DNA of 64,000 nucleotides. Origin: G963676205 sp964342525 (lineage in GTDB: Bacteria > Campylobacterota > Campylobacteria > Campylobacterales > Arcobacteraceae). The stretch is from positions 19,703 through 83,702 of the forward strand of contig CAYFGQ010000006.1 of NCBI GenBank assembly GCA_964342525.1, in the 5' to 3' direction. The notes beneath the pieces were generated by a model. That model searched no databases. It was not told the DNA's origin and worked only from the letters and a program-made list of their open reading frames with translations. Position numbers and translations under genes: made by a program. This document shows, piece after piece, positions 42,319 through 49,885 of the stretch (the first letter of the stretch is position 1; every line of letters begins with the position of its first letter).

Positions 42319-43019
42319 TGGGTCAAAAAGTTAATCCAATAGGTTTAAGACTAGGTATCAACAGAAACTGGGATTCAAGATGGTTCCCAAAATATTCTAA
42401 AATGCCTACAAACGTTGCTGAAGATGATAAAATCAGAAAGTTCGTTAAAAAAGAACTTTATTATGCAGGTATCGCTTCAACAATTATTGAAAGAACAGCT
42501 AAGAAAGTTAGAGTTACTATCGTTGCAGCTAGACCAGGAATTATCATTGGTAAAAAAGGTGCTGACGTTGAGAAACTAAAAACTAATCTTTCTGCATTAG
42601 TTGGAAAAGATGTTGCTGTAAACATCAAAGAGGAAAGAAAACCTCAAATCAATGCTCAATTAGCTGCTGAAAATGTTGCTCAACAATTAGAAAGAAGAGT
42701 TGCATTTAGAAGAGCTATGAAAAGAGTAATGCAAAACGCTATCAAAGGTGGAGCAAAAGGTATTAAGGTATCTGTTGCTGGTAGACTTGGTGGAGCTGAA
42801 ATGGCTAGAACTGAGTGGTATCTTGAAGGTAGAGTTCCATTACATACACTAAGAGCAAAAATCGATTACGGTTTTGCTGAAGCTCATACAACTTATGGTT
42901 GTATCGGTATCAAAGTTTGGATCTTCAAAGGTGAGGTTCTTGCTAAAGGTATCCAAGAAGAGAAAGAAGATACAAAACCTTCAAAAAGAAAAAGAGCTCC
43001 TAAAAAGAGAGGTGAATAG
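42318..43019 (+). CDS. rpsC: Ribosomal protein S3
   Basis: 233 residues. The N-terminal KH domain has the RNA-binding GIIIGKKGADVEKL loop, and the C-terminal domain has AEMARTEWYLEGRVPLHTLRA. Basic C-terminal tail (KPSKRKRAPKKRGE). It lines the mRNA entry channel of the 30S subunit. Confidence 0.98.
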   Translation: MGQKVNPIGLRLGINRNWDSRWFPKYSKMPTNVAEDDKIRKFVKKELYYAGIASTIIERTAKKVRVTIVAARPGIIIGKKGADVEKLKTNLSALVGKDVAVNIKEERKPQINAQLAAENVAQQLERRVAFRRAMKRVMQNAIKGGAKGIKVSVAGRLGGAEMARTEWYLEGRVPLHTLRAKIDYGFAEAHTTYGCIGIKVWIFKGEVLAKGIQEEKEDTKPSKRKRAPKKRGE

Positions 43020-43021
43020 TC

Positions 43022-43447
43022 ATGTTAATGCCTAAGAGAACGAAATACAGAAAGCAACAAAAAGGTAGAAATAGAGGTAAAGCTTTTAGAGGTAACTCTT
43101 TAGCATACGGAACTATTGGTATCAAAGCTGTTGAGCACGGTAGAATCGATTCAAGACAAATCGAGGCTGCAAGGGTTGCAATGACAAGAAAAGTAAAAAG
43201 AACTGGTAAAGTTTGGATTATGGTATTCCCTGACAAACCACTTACTGCTAAACCACTTGAAACAAGAATGGGTAAAGGTAAAGGTGCTGTTGATAAATGG
43301 GTTATGAATATCAAACCAGGTAAAGTTTGTTTTGAAATGGCTGGTGTAGAAGAGTCACTAGCAAGAGAAGCATTAACTTTAGCTATGCACAAACTTCCTT
43401 TTAAAACAAAGATTGTAACAAGCGAGAGTGAAAATGAACTATACTGA
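43022..43447 (+). CDS. rplP: Ribosomal protein L16
   Basis: 141 residues, near the A-site tRNA in the 50S. MPKRTKYRKQQKGRNRG and the MGKGKGAVDKWV loop are diagnostic. A second ATG lies two codons in (43028) and could be the true start. It overlaps rpmC. Confidence 0.97.
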   Translation: MLMPKRTKYRKQQKGRNRGKAFRGNSLAYGTIGIKAVEHGRIDSRQIEAARVAMTRKVKRTGKVWIMVFPDKPLTAKPLETRMGKGKGAVDKWVMNIKPGKVCFEMAGVEESLAREALTLAMHKLPFKTKIVTSESENELY

Positions 43448-43622
43448 TTTAAAAGATAAAAGCCTTTCAGAGCTAAATGAATTATTAAAAGAAAAGAAGG
43501 TGCTGTCATTTGAGTTAAGATTAAAACTTAAAACAATGCAGCTTACAAATACAAGTGAATTAAGAGCAGTTAAAAAAGATATCGCAAGAATCAATACTGC
43601 TATTACTGCAGCTAAAGCATAA
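43434..43622 (+). CDS. rpmC: Ribosomal protein L29
   Basis: 62-residue helical-hairpin protein at the tunnel exit next to L23. It shows DLKDKSLSELNELLKEKK and then LRAVKKDIARINTAI. The ATG at 43434 is preferred over the GTG two codons upstream by family length. It overlaps the end of rplP by 14 bases. Confidence 0.93.
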   Translation: MNYTDLKDKSLSELNELLKEKKVLSFELRLKLKTMQLTNTSELRAVKKDIARINTAITAAKA

Positions 43623-43633
43623 GGGTCAAGTTT

Positions 43634-43888
43634 ATGAATACACATAAAAGAGAGATTCAAGGTGTTGTTGTAGCAAAGAGTGGAGATAAAACTGTTTCTG
43701 TTTTAGTAACAAGACAAGTTATTCACCCAAGATACCACAAGACTGTAAAAAGATTTAAAAAATACTTAGTTCATGATGAGTCTAATCAAGTTGAAGTAGG
43801 TGATACAGTTACTGCATTAGAGTGTAGACCATTATCAAAAAGAAAGTCATTCAGACTTAAAGATATCGTGGCTAAAGGAGTTAAGTAA
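43634..43888 (+). CDS. rpsQ: Ribosomal protein S17
   Basis: 84-residue OB-fold protein binding 16S rRNA helix 11. The signature REIQGVVVAKSGDKTVSVLV and later GDTVTALECRPLSKRKSFRL are as expected. The stop overlaps the rplN ATG by one base. Confidence 0.97.
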   Translation: MNTHKREIQGVVVAKSGDKTVSVLVTRQVIHPRYHKTVKRFKKYLVHDESNQVEVGDTVTALECRPLSKRKSFRLKDIVAKGVK

Positions 43889-44259
43889 TGATCCAAAGTT
43901 TTACTAGACTAAAAGTTGCTGATAATAGTGGTGCTAAAGAGATCATGTGTATCAAAGTTCTTGGTGGATCTAAGAGAAGATACGCTTCTGTTGGTGATAT
44001 CATCGTTGCTTCTGTTAAAAAAGCTTTACCACATGGTGGAAAAGTTAAAAAAGGTCAAGTTGTTAAAGCTGTAGTTGTAAGAACTCATAAAGAGATTCAA
44101 AGAGAAAATGGTTCACTAATCAGATTCGATGACAACGCTGCTGTTATTCTTGATGCTAAAAAAGATCCAATTGGAACAAGAATCTTTGGACCTGTTGCTA
44201 GGGAAGTTAGATATTCTGGTTTCATGAAAATCGTTTCACTTGCTCCGGAGGTATTATAA
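43888..44259 (+). CDS. rplN: Ribosomal protein L14
   Basis: 123-residue intersubunit-bridge protein. MIQSFTRLKVADNSGAKEIMCI and GTRIFGPVAREVR are strong signatures. Its end carries a GGAGG stretch just before rplX that acts as the rplX ribosome site. Confidence 0.98.
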   Translation: MIQSFTRLKVADNSGAKEIMCIKVLGGSKRRYASVGDIIVASVKKALPHGGKVKKGQVVKAVVVRTHKEIQRENGSLIRFDDNAAVILDAKKDPIGTRIFGPVAREVRYSGFMKIVSLAPEVL

Positions 44260-44260
44260 T

Positions 44261-44500
44261 ATGGCTGTTAAATTAAAAATCAAAAAAGGTGATACTGTAA
44301 AAATTATCGCTGGTGATGATAAAGGTAAAACTGGAGAGGTACTTCAAGTACTTCCAGCTAAAAATGCTGTTATCGTAAAAGATTGTAAAGTAGCAAAAAA
44401 AGCTGTTAAGCCAGATCAAGAGAAAAATCCAGAAGGTGGATTTGTAAATAAAGAGATGCCAATTAACATCTCAAATGTTGCAAAAGTAGAGGAAGAGTAA
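44261..44500 (+). CDS. rplX: Ribosomal protein L24
   Basis: 79-residue KOW-domain assembly initiator (KIKKGDTVKIIAGDDKGKTGEVL). The frame extends 7 codons upstream into rplN, but the ATG at 44261 has a GGAGG site and gives the family N terminus MAVKLKIKKGD. Confidence 0.96.
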   Translation: MAVKLKIKKGDTVKIIAGDDKGKTGEVLQVLPAKNAVIVKDCKVAKKAVKPDQEKNPEGGFVNKEMPINISNVAKVEEE

Positions 44501-44501
44501 G

Positions 44502-45050
44502 ATGGCTGCTAGATTATACGAAAGATATAAAAGTGAAATCAAACCAGCTTTAGAAGCTGAATTTCCAAAGAACAAATCTCTTACAGCAAAAATGGAGAAA
44601 GTAGTTATCTCTGTTGGTGCTGGTGAAGCTATGAAAGATAGTAAATTAATGCAAAACATTAGTGATACTATCTCTTTAATTGCTGGACAAAAAGCTGTAA
44701 CAGTTGTATCTAAAAAATCAGTTGCTGGTTTTAAAGTTAGAGAAGGTATGCCTGTAGGTGTTAAAGTAACACTTAGAGGTGATAGAATGTATGAATTCAT
44801 GGATAAATTATGTTCAATTGCACTTCCAAGAGTAAAAGACTTTAGAGGTCTTAACAAAAATGGTTTTGATGGTCAAGGTAACTTTAACTTTGGTTTACAA
44901 GAACAATTAATGTTCCCAGAAGTTGTATATGATAACATCATCAAAACACACGGTATGAATATTTCAATTTCTACTAGTGCTACAGAAGATAAAGAAGCTT
45001 ATAGACTACTAGAACTTGTTGGTGTACCATTTACTAAAGGAAGAGAATAA
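44502..45050 (+). CDS. rplE: Ribosomal protein L5
   Basis: 182-residue 5S rRNA-binding protein contacting P-site tRNA. It has LYERYKSEIKPALEAEF, the VAGFKVREGMPVGVKVTLRG block and GMNISISTSA near the end. Its stop overlaps the rpsN ATG by one base. Confidence 0.98.
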   Translation: MAARLYERYKSEIKPALEAEFPKNKSLTAKMEKVVISVGAGEAMKDSKLMQNISDTISLIAGQKAVTVVSKKSVAGFKVREGMPVGVKVTLRGDRMYEFMDKLCSIALPRVKDFRGLNKNGFDGQGNFNFGLQEQLMFPEVVYDNIIKTHGMNISISTSATEDKEAYRLLELVGVPFTKGRE

Positions 45051-45235
45051 TGGCAAAGAAATCTATGATTGCAAAAGCAAAAAGAACTCCTAAGTTCTCA
45101 TCAAGAGCTTACACTAGATGTTCTATTTGTGGTAGACCTCACTCAGTATATAGAGACTTCGGAATCTGTAGAGTTTGTTTAAGAAAGATGGCTAACGAGG
45201 GATTACTTCCTGGTGTTAGAAAAGCTAGCTGGTAA
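45050..45235 (+). CDS. rpsN: Ribosomal protein S14, zinc-binding type
   Basis: 61 residues with two CxxC pairs (CSICGRPHS and CRVC), the short C+ form that binds zinc. No second zinc-free S14 is present in the window. It is followed by a 24-base gap to rpsH. Confidence 0.97.
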   Translation: MAKKSMIAKAKRTPKFSSRAYTRCSICGRPHSVYRDFGICRVCLRKMANEGLLPGVRKASW

Positions 45236-45259
45236 TATTTTAAAAAGGAAAATAAGTTT

Positions 45260-45658
45260 ATGTTAAATGATATAATTGCAGACGCATTAACTAGAATTAG
45301 AAACGCTTCAATGAGAAAACTTGAAGTAACAGAGTTGCTTCATTCAAATACTGTTGAAGCTATGGTAAGTGTTTTACAAAAGAAAGAGTACGTTGAGAGC
45401 TTCAAAGTTGAAGAAGGAAAAGGTAACAAGAAGTCAATTTCTGTTGTTTTAAAATATGACGATAATGGAAACTCAGTGATCAATGAGATCACAAGAGTTT
45501 CTAAGCCAGGTAGAAGAGTTTATAAAAACTCTGCAGAGCTTAAAAACTTTAAAAATGGTCATGGTGTAATTGTTGTTAGTACTAACAAAGGTGTAATCGC
45601 TAACGATGAGGCTTTCGCTGCTAATGTTGGTGGTGAAGTACTTTGTACAGTTTGGTAA
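45260..45658 (+). CDS. rpsH: Ribosomal protein S8
   Basis: 132-residue central-domain 16S rRNA binder, and in E. coli the repressor of the spc operon. It has MLNDIIADALTRIRNAS and SKPGRRVY, with a C-terminal IVVSTNKGVIANDEA block. An AAAAGGAAAA ribosome site lies upstream. Confidence 0.97.
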   Translation: MLNDIIADALTRIRNASMRKLEVTELLHSNTVEAMVSVLQKKEYVESFKVEEGKGNKKSISVVLKYDDNGNSVINEITRVSKPGRRVYKNSAELKNFKNGHGVIVVSTNKGVIANDEAFAANVGGEVLCTVW

Positions 45659-45672
45659 GAAGGAGATAGGAA

Positions 45673-46209
45673 ATGTCAAGAATTGGTAAAAAACCTATTG
45701 CTATACCATCTGGTGTTGAAGTTACAGTTAACAATGGTGTAGTAACAGTTAAAAAAGGTTCAGCTTCTTTAGAGGTTGATACTCAAGATAGAGTAAATGT
45801 TGAAGTTGCAGAAAATAATGTTGTATTTACTGCAAAGGGTGAAGATAAAGAGAGTAGAGCTTTCTGGGGAACTTATAGAGCATTAACAAACAATGCTATT
45901 GTTGGTTTAACAGCTGGTTTCAAAAAATCTTTAGAGATCAACGGAGTTGGTTATAGAGCTGCTGTTAAAGGTAAAGTTTTAGAATTACAACTTGGTTTCT
46001 CTCACCCAATTAACTTTGATATTCCAGAGGGACTAAAAATCGGTGTTGAGAAAAACATCATCAACATTGAAGGAAGCAGTAAACAACTTGTTGGACAAAC
46101 AGCTGCTAAGATTAGAGGTTATAGACCACCAGAGCCATATAAAGGTAAAGGTGTTAAGTATACTGACGAGCATATCGTTAGAAAAGCTGGTAAGACTGCT
46201 AAGAAGTAA
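45673..46209 (+). CDS. rplF: Ribosomal protein L6
   Basis: 178-residue protein of two similar domains next to the sarcin-ricin loop. MSRIGKKPIAIPSGVEV and the C-terminal IRGYRPPEPYKGKGVKY signature are clear. Preceded by AGAAGGAGA. Confidence 0.98.
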   Translation: MSRIGKKPIAIPSGVEVTVNNGVVTVKKGSASLEVDTQDRVNVEVAENNVVFTAKGEDKESRAFWGTYRALTNNAIVGLTAGFKKSLEINGVGYRAAVKGKVLELQLGFSHPINFDIPEGLKIGVEKNIINIEGSSKQLVGQTAAKIRGYRPPEPYKGKGVKYTDEHIVRKAGKTAKK

Positions 46210-46219
46210 GGTGTAAAGT

Positions 46220-46579
46220 ATGAGTAGAGCAAAAGATATAGCAAAAAAGAATGCTTTAAGAGCAAGAAGAAAAAGAAGAATTAGAGGGGATATCAGCGGT
46301 ACAGCTGAGATGCCAAGAGTTTCAATCTTTAAATCAAATCAACACTTATACGCACAAGCTATCGATGATGTAGCTGGTGTAACTTTAGCTTCAGTTGATG
46401 GTAAAAAGTTAGGTTTTGGAAAGAACATTGAAAGTGCTGAAAAAGTTGGAGCTGCATTTGCAGAAACTTTAAAAGCAAAAAATATTGAAAAAGTTGTTTA
46501 CGATAGAAATGGTTACCTATACCATGGTTCAGTAGCTAAGTTTGCTGACGCTCTTAGAGACAACGGTATCAAACTATAA
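46220..46579 (+). CDS. rplR: Ribosomal protein L18
   Basis: 119-residue 5S rRNA-binding protein with a basic N-terminal tail (ALRARRKRRIRGDISGTAEMPRVSIFKSN) and the C-terminal YDRNGYLYHGSVAKFADALRDNG signature. It is followed by rpsE after a 9-base gap. Confidence 0.97.
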   Translation: MSRAKDIAKKNALRARRKRRIRGDISGTAEMPRVSIFKSNQHLYAQAIDDVAGVTLASVDGKKLGFGKNIESAEKVGAAFAETLKAKNIEKVVYDRNGYLYHGSVAKFADALRDNGIKL

Positions 46580-46588
46580 GGTTGAATG

Positions 46589-47032
46589 ATGGCAGCAGTT
46601 AATAGAGATGATTTCGAAGAAGCTATCGTTAAGATAGGAAGAGTAACAAAAGTTGTAAAAGGTGGTAGAAGATTCAGATTTACAGCTTTAGTTGTTGTTG
46701 GTGATAAAAACGGTACTGTTGGATTTGGTACTGGTAAAGCTAAAGAGGTTCCTGATGCAATCAAGAAAGCTTTAGATGATGCTTTTAAATCACTTGTAAA
46801 AGTTTCAACAAAAGGAACTACGATTTCTCATGATATCGAGTATAAGTATAATTCAAGTAGAATCTTACTTAAACCAGCATCAGAGGGTACAGGACTTATC
46901 GCAGGTGGTGCGGCTAGACCAGTACTTGAACTTGCAGGTGTTAAAGATATTATTGCAAAATCACTAGGTTCAAATAACCCAAATAACCTTGTTCAAGCTA
47001 CAGTAGAAGCTTTAGCAAAAATCAAAGGATAA
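46589..47032 (+). CDS. rpsE: Ribosomal protein S5
   Basis: 147-residue protein at the mRNA entry site. It shows EEAIVKIGRVTKVVKGGRRFRF and GTGLIAGGAARPVLELAG. Two ATGs are tandem; the second (46589) has better spacing from AAGG. No rpmD follows, which is normal for this phylum. Confidence 0.97.
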   Translation: MAAVNRDDFEEAIVKIGRVTKVVKGGRRFRFTALVVVGDKNGTVGFGTGKAKEVPDAIKKALDDAFKSLVKVSTKGTTISHDIEYKYNSSRILLKPASEGTGLIAGGAARPVLELAGVKDIIAKSLGSNNPNNLVQATVEALAKIKG

Positions 47033-47036
47033 GACA

Positions 47037-47435
47037 ATGGCATTAAATAATTTAAAACCAGCTGCAGGTAGCACAAAAGGTATTAAAAGAGTAGGTCGTG
47101 GTCAAGGTAGTGGTATGGGTAAAACTGCTACTAGAGGTAATAAAGGTCAAAAAGCAAGATCTGGTTACAAACAAAAAAGAGGTTTCGAGGGTGGTCAACA
47201 ACCAATCTATAAGAGACTTCCAAAAATCGGTTTTACATCAAGAGTTGTAAAACCTTACTCTATCAATGTTGATAAAGTAAAAAAAGTAGCTGCACTTGAA
47301 GAGATTACAATGGAATCTGTAAGATCAGTTTACAAACTTGCAAAATCAGTAACTAAAGTTAAATTAGTTGGTGCTTCTGCAAAAGATTTAAGTTCAAAAA
47401 TTAAAGACGAAAACATTACTACTACTGGTAACTAA
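47037..47435 (+). CDS. rplO: Ribosomal protein L15
   Basis: 132 residues, with a Gly/Arg/Lys-rich N-terminal extension (GRGQGSGMGKTATRGNKGQKARSG) and the FEGGQQPIYKRLPKIGF block. It sits 2 bases before secY, suggesting translational coupling. Directly follows rpsE. Confidence 0.97.
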   Translation: MALNNLKPAAGSTKGIKRVGRGQGSGMGKTATRGNKGQKARSGYKQKRGFEGGQQPIYKRLPKIGFTSRVVKPYSINVDKVKKVAALEEITMESVRSVYKLAKSVTKVKLVGASAKDLSSKIKDENITTTGN

Positions 47436-47437
47436 TT

Positions 47438-48700
47438 ATGAATAAAGATCTAGCAAATAAAATATTAATCACTTTAGGTTTTATTTTATTATACAGGCTA
47501 CTGGCATACGTGCCAGTACCTGGTGTTAACATAGACGTAGTTAAAGAGTTTTTTGATTCAAACGCAGGAAACGCTTTAGGTCTTGTTAATATGTTCAGTG
47601 GTAATGCAGTTGAAAGACTATCTATTATTTCACTTGGTATCATGCCTTACATTACAGCATCTATTATTATGGAACTTCTAGCCGCAACATTCCCAGCACT
47701 TGGTAAAATGAAAAAAGAAAGAGATGGTATGCAAAAATATATGCAGATCATCAGATACGCAACTATAGGTATCACTTTCGTTCAAGCAATCGGTGTATCA
47801 ATGGGTCTAAACTCTCTAACAGGAGCAAACGGTCAAAGTGCTATTACAGTAGATATGAACACATTCTTAGCTGTTGCAGCTGTCTCAATGGTAGCAGGAA
47901 CTGTTATGCTTATGTGGATTGGTGAGCAAATCACACAAAAAGGTATCGGTAATGGTATCAGTTTAATTATCTTTGCAGGTATCGTTTCTGCAATTCCATC
48001 TGCGATTGGTGGAACAGTAGAGCTTGTAAATAATGGTCAATTAAACTTCTTAACTGTTATAGTAATTTTACTAATTATTCTTGCAACAGTTGGAGCAATC
48101 ATTTATGTTGAACTAGGTGAGAGAAGAATTCCTATCTCATATAGTAGAAAAGTGATGATGCAAAACCAAAACAAAAGAATAATGAACTATATACCTATAA
48201 AAGTAAATCTTTCTGGTGTAATTCCAGCAATTTTTGCATCTGCAATTTTAATGTTCCCCGCAACTGTACTTCAAGGTACACAAAATGAGGTTCTAGTAAA
48301 AATAGCAGATTATTTAAATCCAGCAAGTTATACATTTAACTTTCTGATGTTCTTATTTGTAGTTTTCTTTGCATATTTTTATGCATCAATTACTTTTAAT
48401 GCAAAAGATATTTCTGAAAACTTAAAAAGACAGGGTGGATTTATACCTGGTGTAAGACCTGGAGGAAGTACTAGTGAATTCTTAAATGAGACAGCTAGTA
48501 GATTAACATTCTGGGGAGCAATATACTTAGGTATAGTAGCTACAGTACCTTTATTAATAGTTCAAGCAATGGGTGTACCATTCTATTTTGGAGGGGTTGC
48601 AGTTCTTATCGTTGTTCAAGTTGCAATTGATACAATGAGAAAAATTGAAGCTCAACAATATACGAAAAAATATGATACCCTATCAGCAGTTGGACTGTAA
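47438..48700 (+). CDS. secY: Protein translocase subunit SecY
   Basis: 420-residue ten-helix channel of the SecYEG translocon. The N terminus ILITLGFILLYRLLAYVPVPG forms TM1, the plug follows, and QQLTQ-type cytoplasmic loops include RKVMMQNQNKRIMNYIPIKVN and FIPGVRPGGSTSEFLN. The C-terminal helix is followed by a short tail. A heptad-phased spacer separates it from map. Confidence 0.98.
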   Translation: MNKDLANKILITLGFILLYRLLAYVPVPGVNIDVVKEFFDSNAGNALGLVNMFSGNAVERLSIISLGIMPYITASIIMELLAATFPALGKMKKERDGMQKYMQIIRYATIGITFVQAIGVSMGLNSLTGANGQSAITVDMNTFLAVAAVSMVAGTVMLMWIGEQITQKGIGNGISLIIFAGIVSAIPSAIGGTVELVNNGQLNFLTVIVILLIILATVGAIIYVELGERRIPISYSRKVMMQNQNKRIMNYIPIKVNLSGVIPAIFASAILMFPATVLQGTQNEVLVKIADYLNPASYTFNFLMFLFVVFFAYFYASITFNAKDISENLKRQGGFIPGVRPGGSTSEFLNETASRLTFWGAIYLGIVATVPLLIVQAMGVPFYFGGVAVLIVVQVAIDTMRKIEAQQYTKKYDTLSAVGL

Positions 48701-48704
48701 ATCA

Positions 48705-48795
48705 ATTATGAACTTTGAATGTTTAATGATGAATTTTGAAATATCTAAATTTCATCATTGCATTCATAATTCTAAATTCAAAACTCAAAATTAGA
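48705..48795. repeat. Heptad-phased inverted repeat between secY and map
   Basis: Thirteen consecutive 7-base units in one phase. The left units end in TGA (ATTATGA, ACTTTGA, ATGATGA) and the right units mirror them (CATTCAT, AATTCAA, AACTCAA). AATGATGAA pairs with TTCATCATT, flanked by GAATG/CATTC and AATTAT/ATAATT. It leaves map with no visible Shine-Dalgarno. Confidence 0.7.
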
Positions 48796-48802
48796 CACAA
48801 TC

Positions 48803-49579
48803 ATGGCAATACCTATTAGAAAATCAAAAGAGATCGATAAACTTAGAATAGCATCTCAAGTTGTTGGAAAAACACTTAACTATCTTAAAGAAAACGTAAA
48901 ACCTGGAATGACTTTATTAGACGTAGATAAAATGGGTGAAGAGTTTCTAGTGAACCTAGGAGCAAGACCTTCATTTAAAGGTCTATATGGATTTCCAAAT
49001 GCAGTATGTACATCTTTAAATGAAGTGATTATTCATGGAATACCAAGTGATACCGTTTTAAAAGAGGGTGACATTCTTGGAATCGATATTGGAAGTGAGA
49101 TAGAGGGATGGTATGGCGATGCTGCTATTACTATGCCTATTGGTGATATAAGTAAAGAGGATGAAGATCTAATTGCTTGTAGTAAAGATGCTTTATATTA
49201 TGCTATCTCTATTATTAAAGAGGGCATGAGATTTAAAGAGCTTAGCTATCAATTAGAACAATTTATTTTAGATAGAGGTTATGTTCCACTAGTGAGATTT
49301 TGTGGGCATGGTATTGGTAAAAAACCACACTGTGAACCAGAAATCCCAAATTATTTAGACCCAGGTGTAAATAGAAATGGTGGACCAAAAATTAAAAATG
49401 GAATGGTGTTTTGTTTAGAACCTATGATCTGCCAAAAAGATGCTGAACCAGTTATTTTAGATAATAAGTGGGATGTAATATCAAAAGATGGATTAAGAAC
49501 AAGTCACTATGAGCATACAGTAGCTGTAGTAAATGGAAAAGCTGAAATTTTAAGTGAAGTAAAAAAGGAAATGGATTAA
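48803..49579 (+). CDS. map: Methionine aminopeptidase type I
   Basis: Removes N-terminal Met from new proteins. The pita-bread fold metal ligands are visible: GIDIGSEIEGWYGDAAITMP (two Asp), FCGHGIGKKPHCEPEIPNY (His), VFCLEPM (Glu) and SHYEHTVAVV (Glu). 258 residues. The start lacks a Shine-Dalgarno because of the heptad spacer. It shares a base with infA (TAATG). Confidence 0.97.
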   Translation: MAIPIRKSKEIDKLRIASQVVGKTLNYLKENVKPGMTLLDVDKMGEEFLVNLGARPSFKGLYGFPNAVCTSLNEVIIHGIPSDTVLKEGDILGIDIGSEIEGWYGDAAITMPIGDISKEDEDLIACSKDALYYAISIIKEGMRFKELSYQLEQFILDRGYVPLVRFCGHGIGKKPHCEPEIPNYLDPGVNRNGGPKIKNGMVFCLEPMICQKDAEPVILDNKWDVISKDGLRTSHYEHTVAVVNGKAEILSEVKKEMD

Positions 49580-49797
49580 TGGCAAAAGATGATGTAATTG
49601 TAATTGATGGAAGTGTTGTAGAAGCATTACCAAATGCAATGTTCAGAGTTGAATTAGATAATGGTCATATAGTTTTATGTCATATCTCAGGAAAAATGAG
49701 AATGCACTATATTAAAATCTTACCAGGTGATAAGGTAAAAGTTGAACTTACTCCTTATTCACTAGATAAAGGTAGAATTACACATAGATATAAATAG
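49579..49797 (+). CDS. infA: Translation initiation factor IF-1
   Basis: 72-residue OB-fold protein that binds the 30S A site. MAKDDVIVIDGSVVEALPNAMFRVELDNGH and SGKMRMHYIKILPGDKVKVELTPYSLDKGRITHRYK cover the whole family. rpmJ and the alpha operon do not follow, as they do in many bacteria. Confidence 0.98.
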   Translation: MAKDDVIVIDGSVVEALPNAMFRVELDNGHIVLCHISGKMRMHYIKILPGDKVKVELTPYSLDKGRITHRYK

Positions 49798-49798
49798 T

Positions 49799-49818
49799 CT
49801 TAAGGCAAAGCCCTTAAG
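49799..49818 (+). terminator. Terminator of the ribosomal operon after infA
   Basis: CTTAAGG and CCTTAAG form a 7-bp stem around CAAAGC, 2 bases after the infA stop, followed by a T-rich tract (CTATTTATTTAT). Moderate strength, consistent with the operon ending here rather than running into dnaG. Confidence 0.6.
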
Positions 49819-49873
49819 CTATTTATTTATACTCTAAATTTTTAGAGATACCCTTACTTTTATAATCATATGA

Positions 49874-49879
49874 TATAAT
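49874..49879 (+). promoter_or_regulatory. -10 box placing the dnaG transcript start at its ATG
   Basis: A GATATAAT box ends 6 bases before the dnaG ATG at 49886, with no Shine-Dalgarno between. A transcript would begin at the start codon. Same geometry as thiL and recR. Confidence 0.5.
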
Positions 49880-49885
49880 TCGCAA

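Noticed and set aside
46586..47435. Missing rpmD (L30) between rpsE and rplO, possible deletion
   Set aside because: The 4-base gap is tight and L30 is known to be absent from Campylobacterota, so it is normal.
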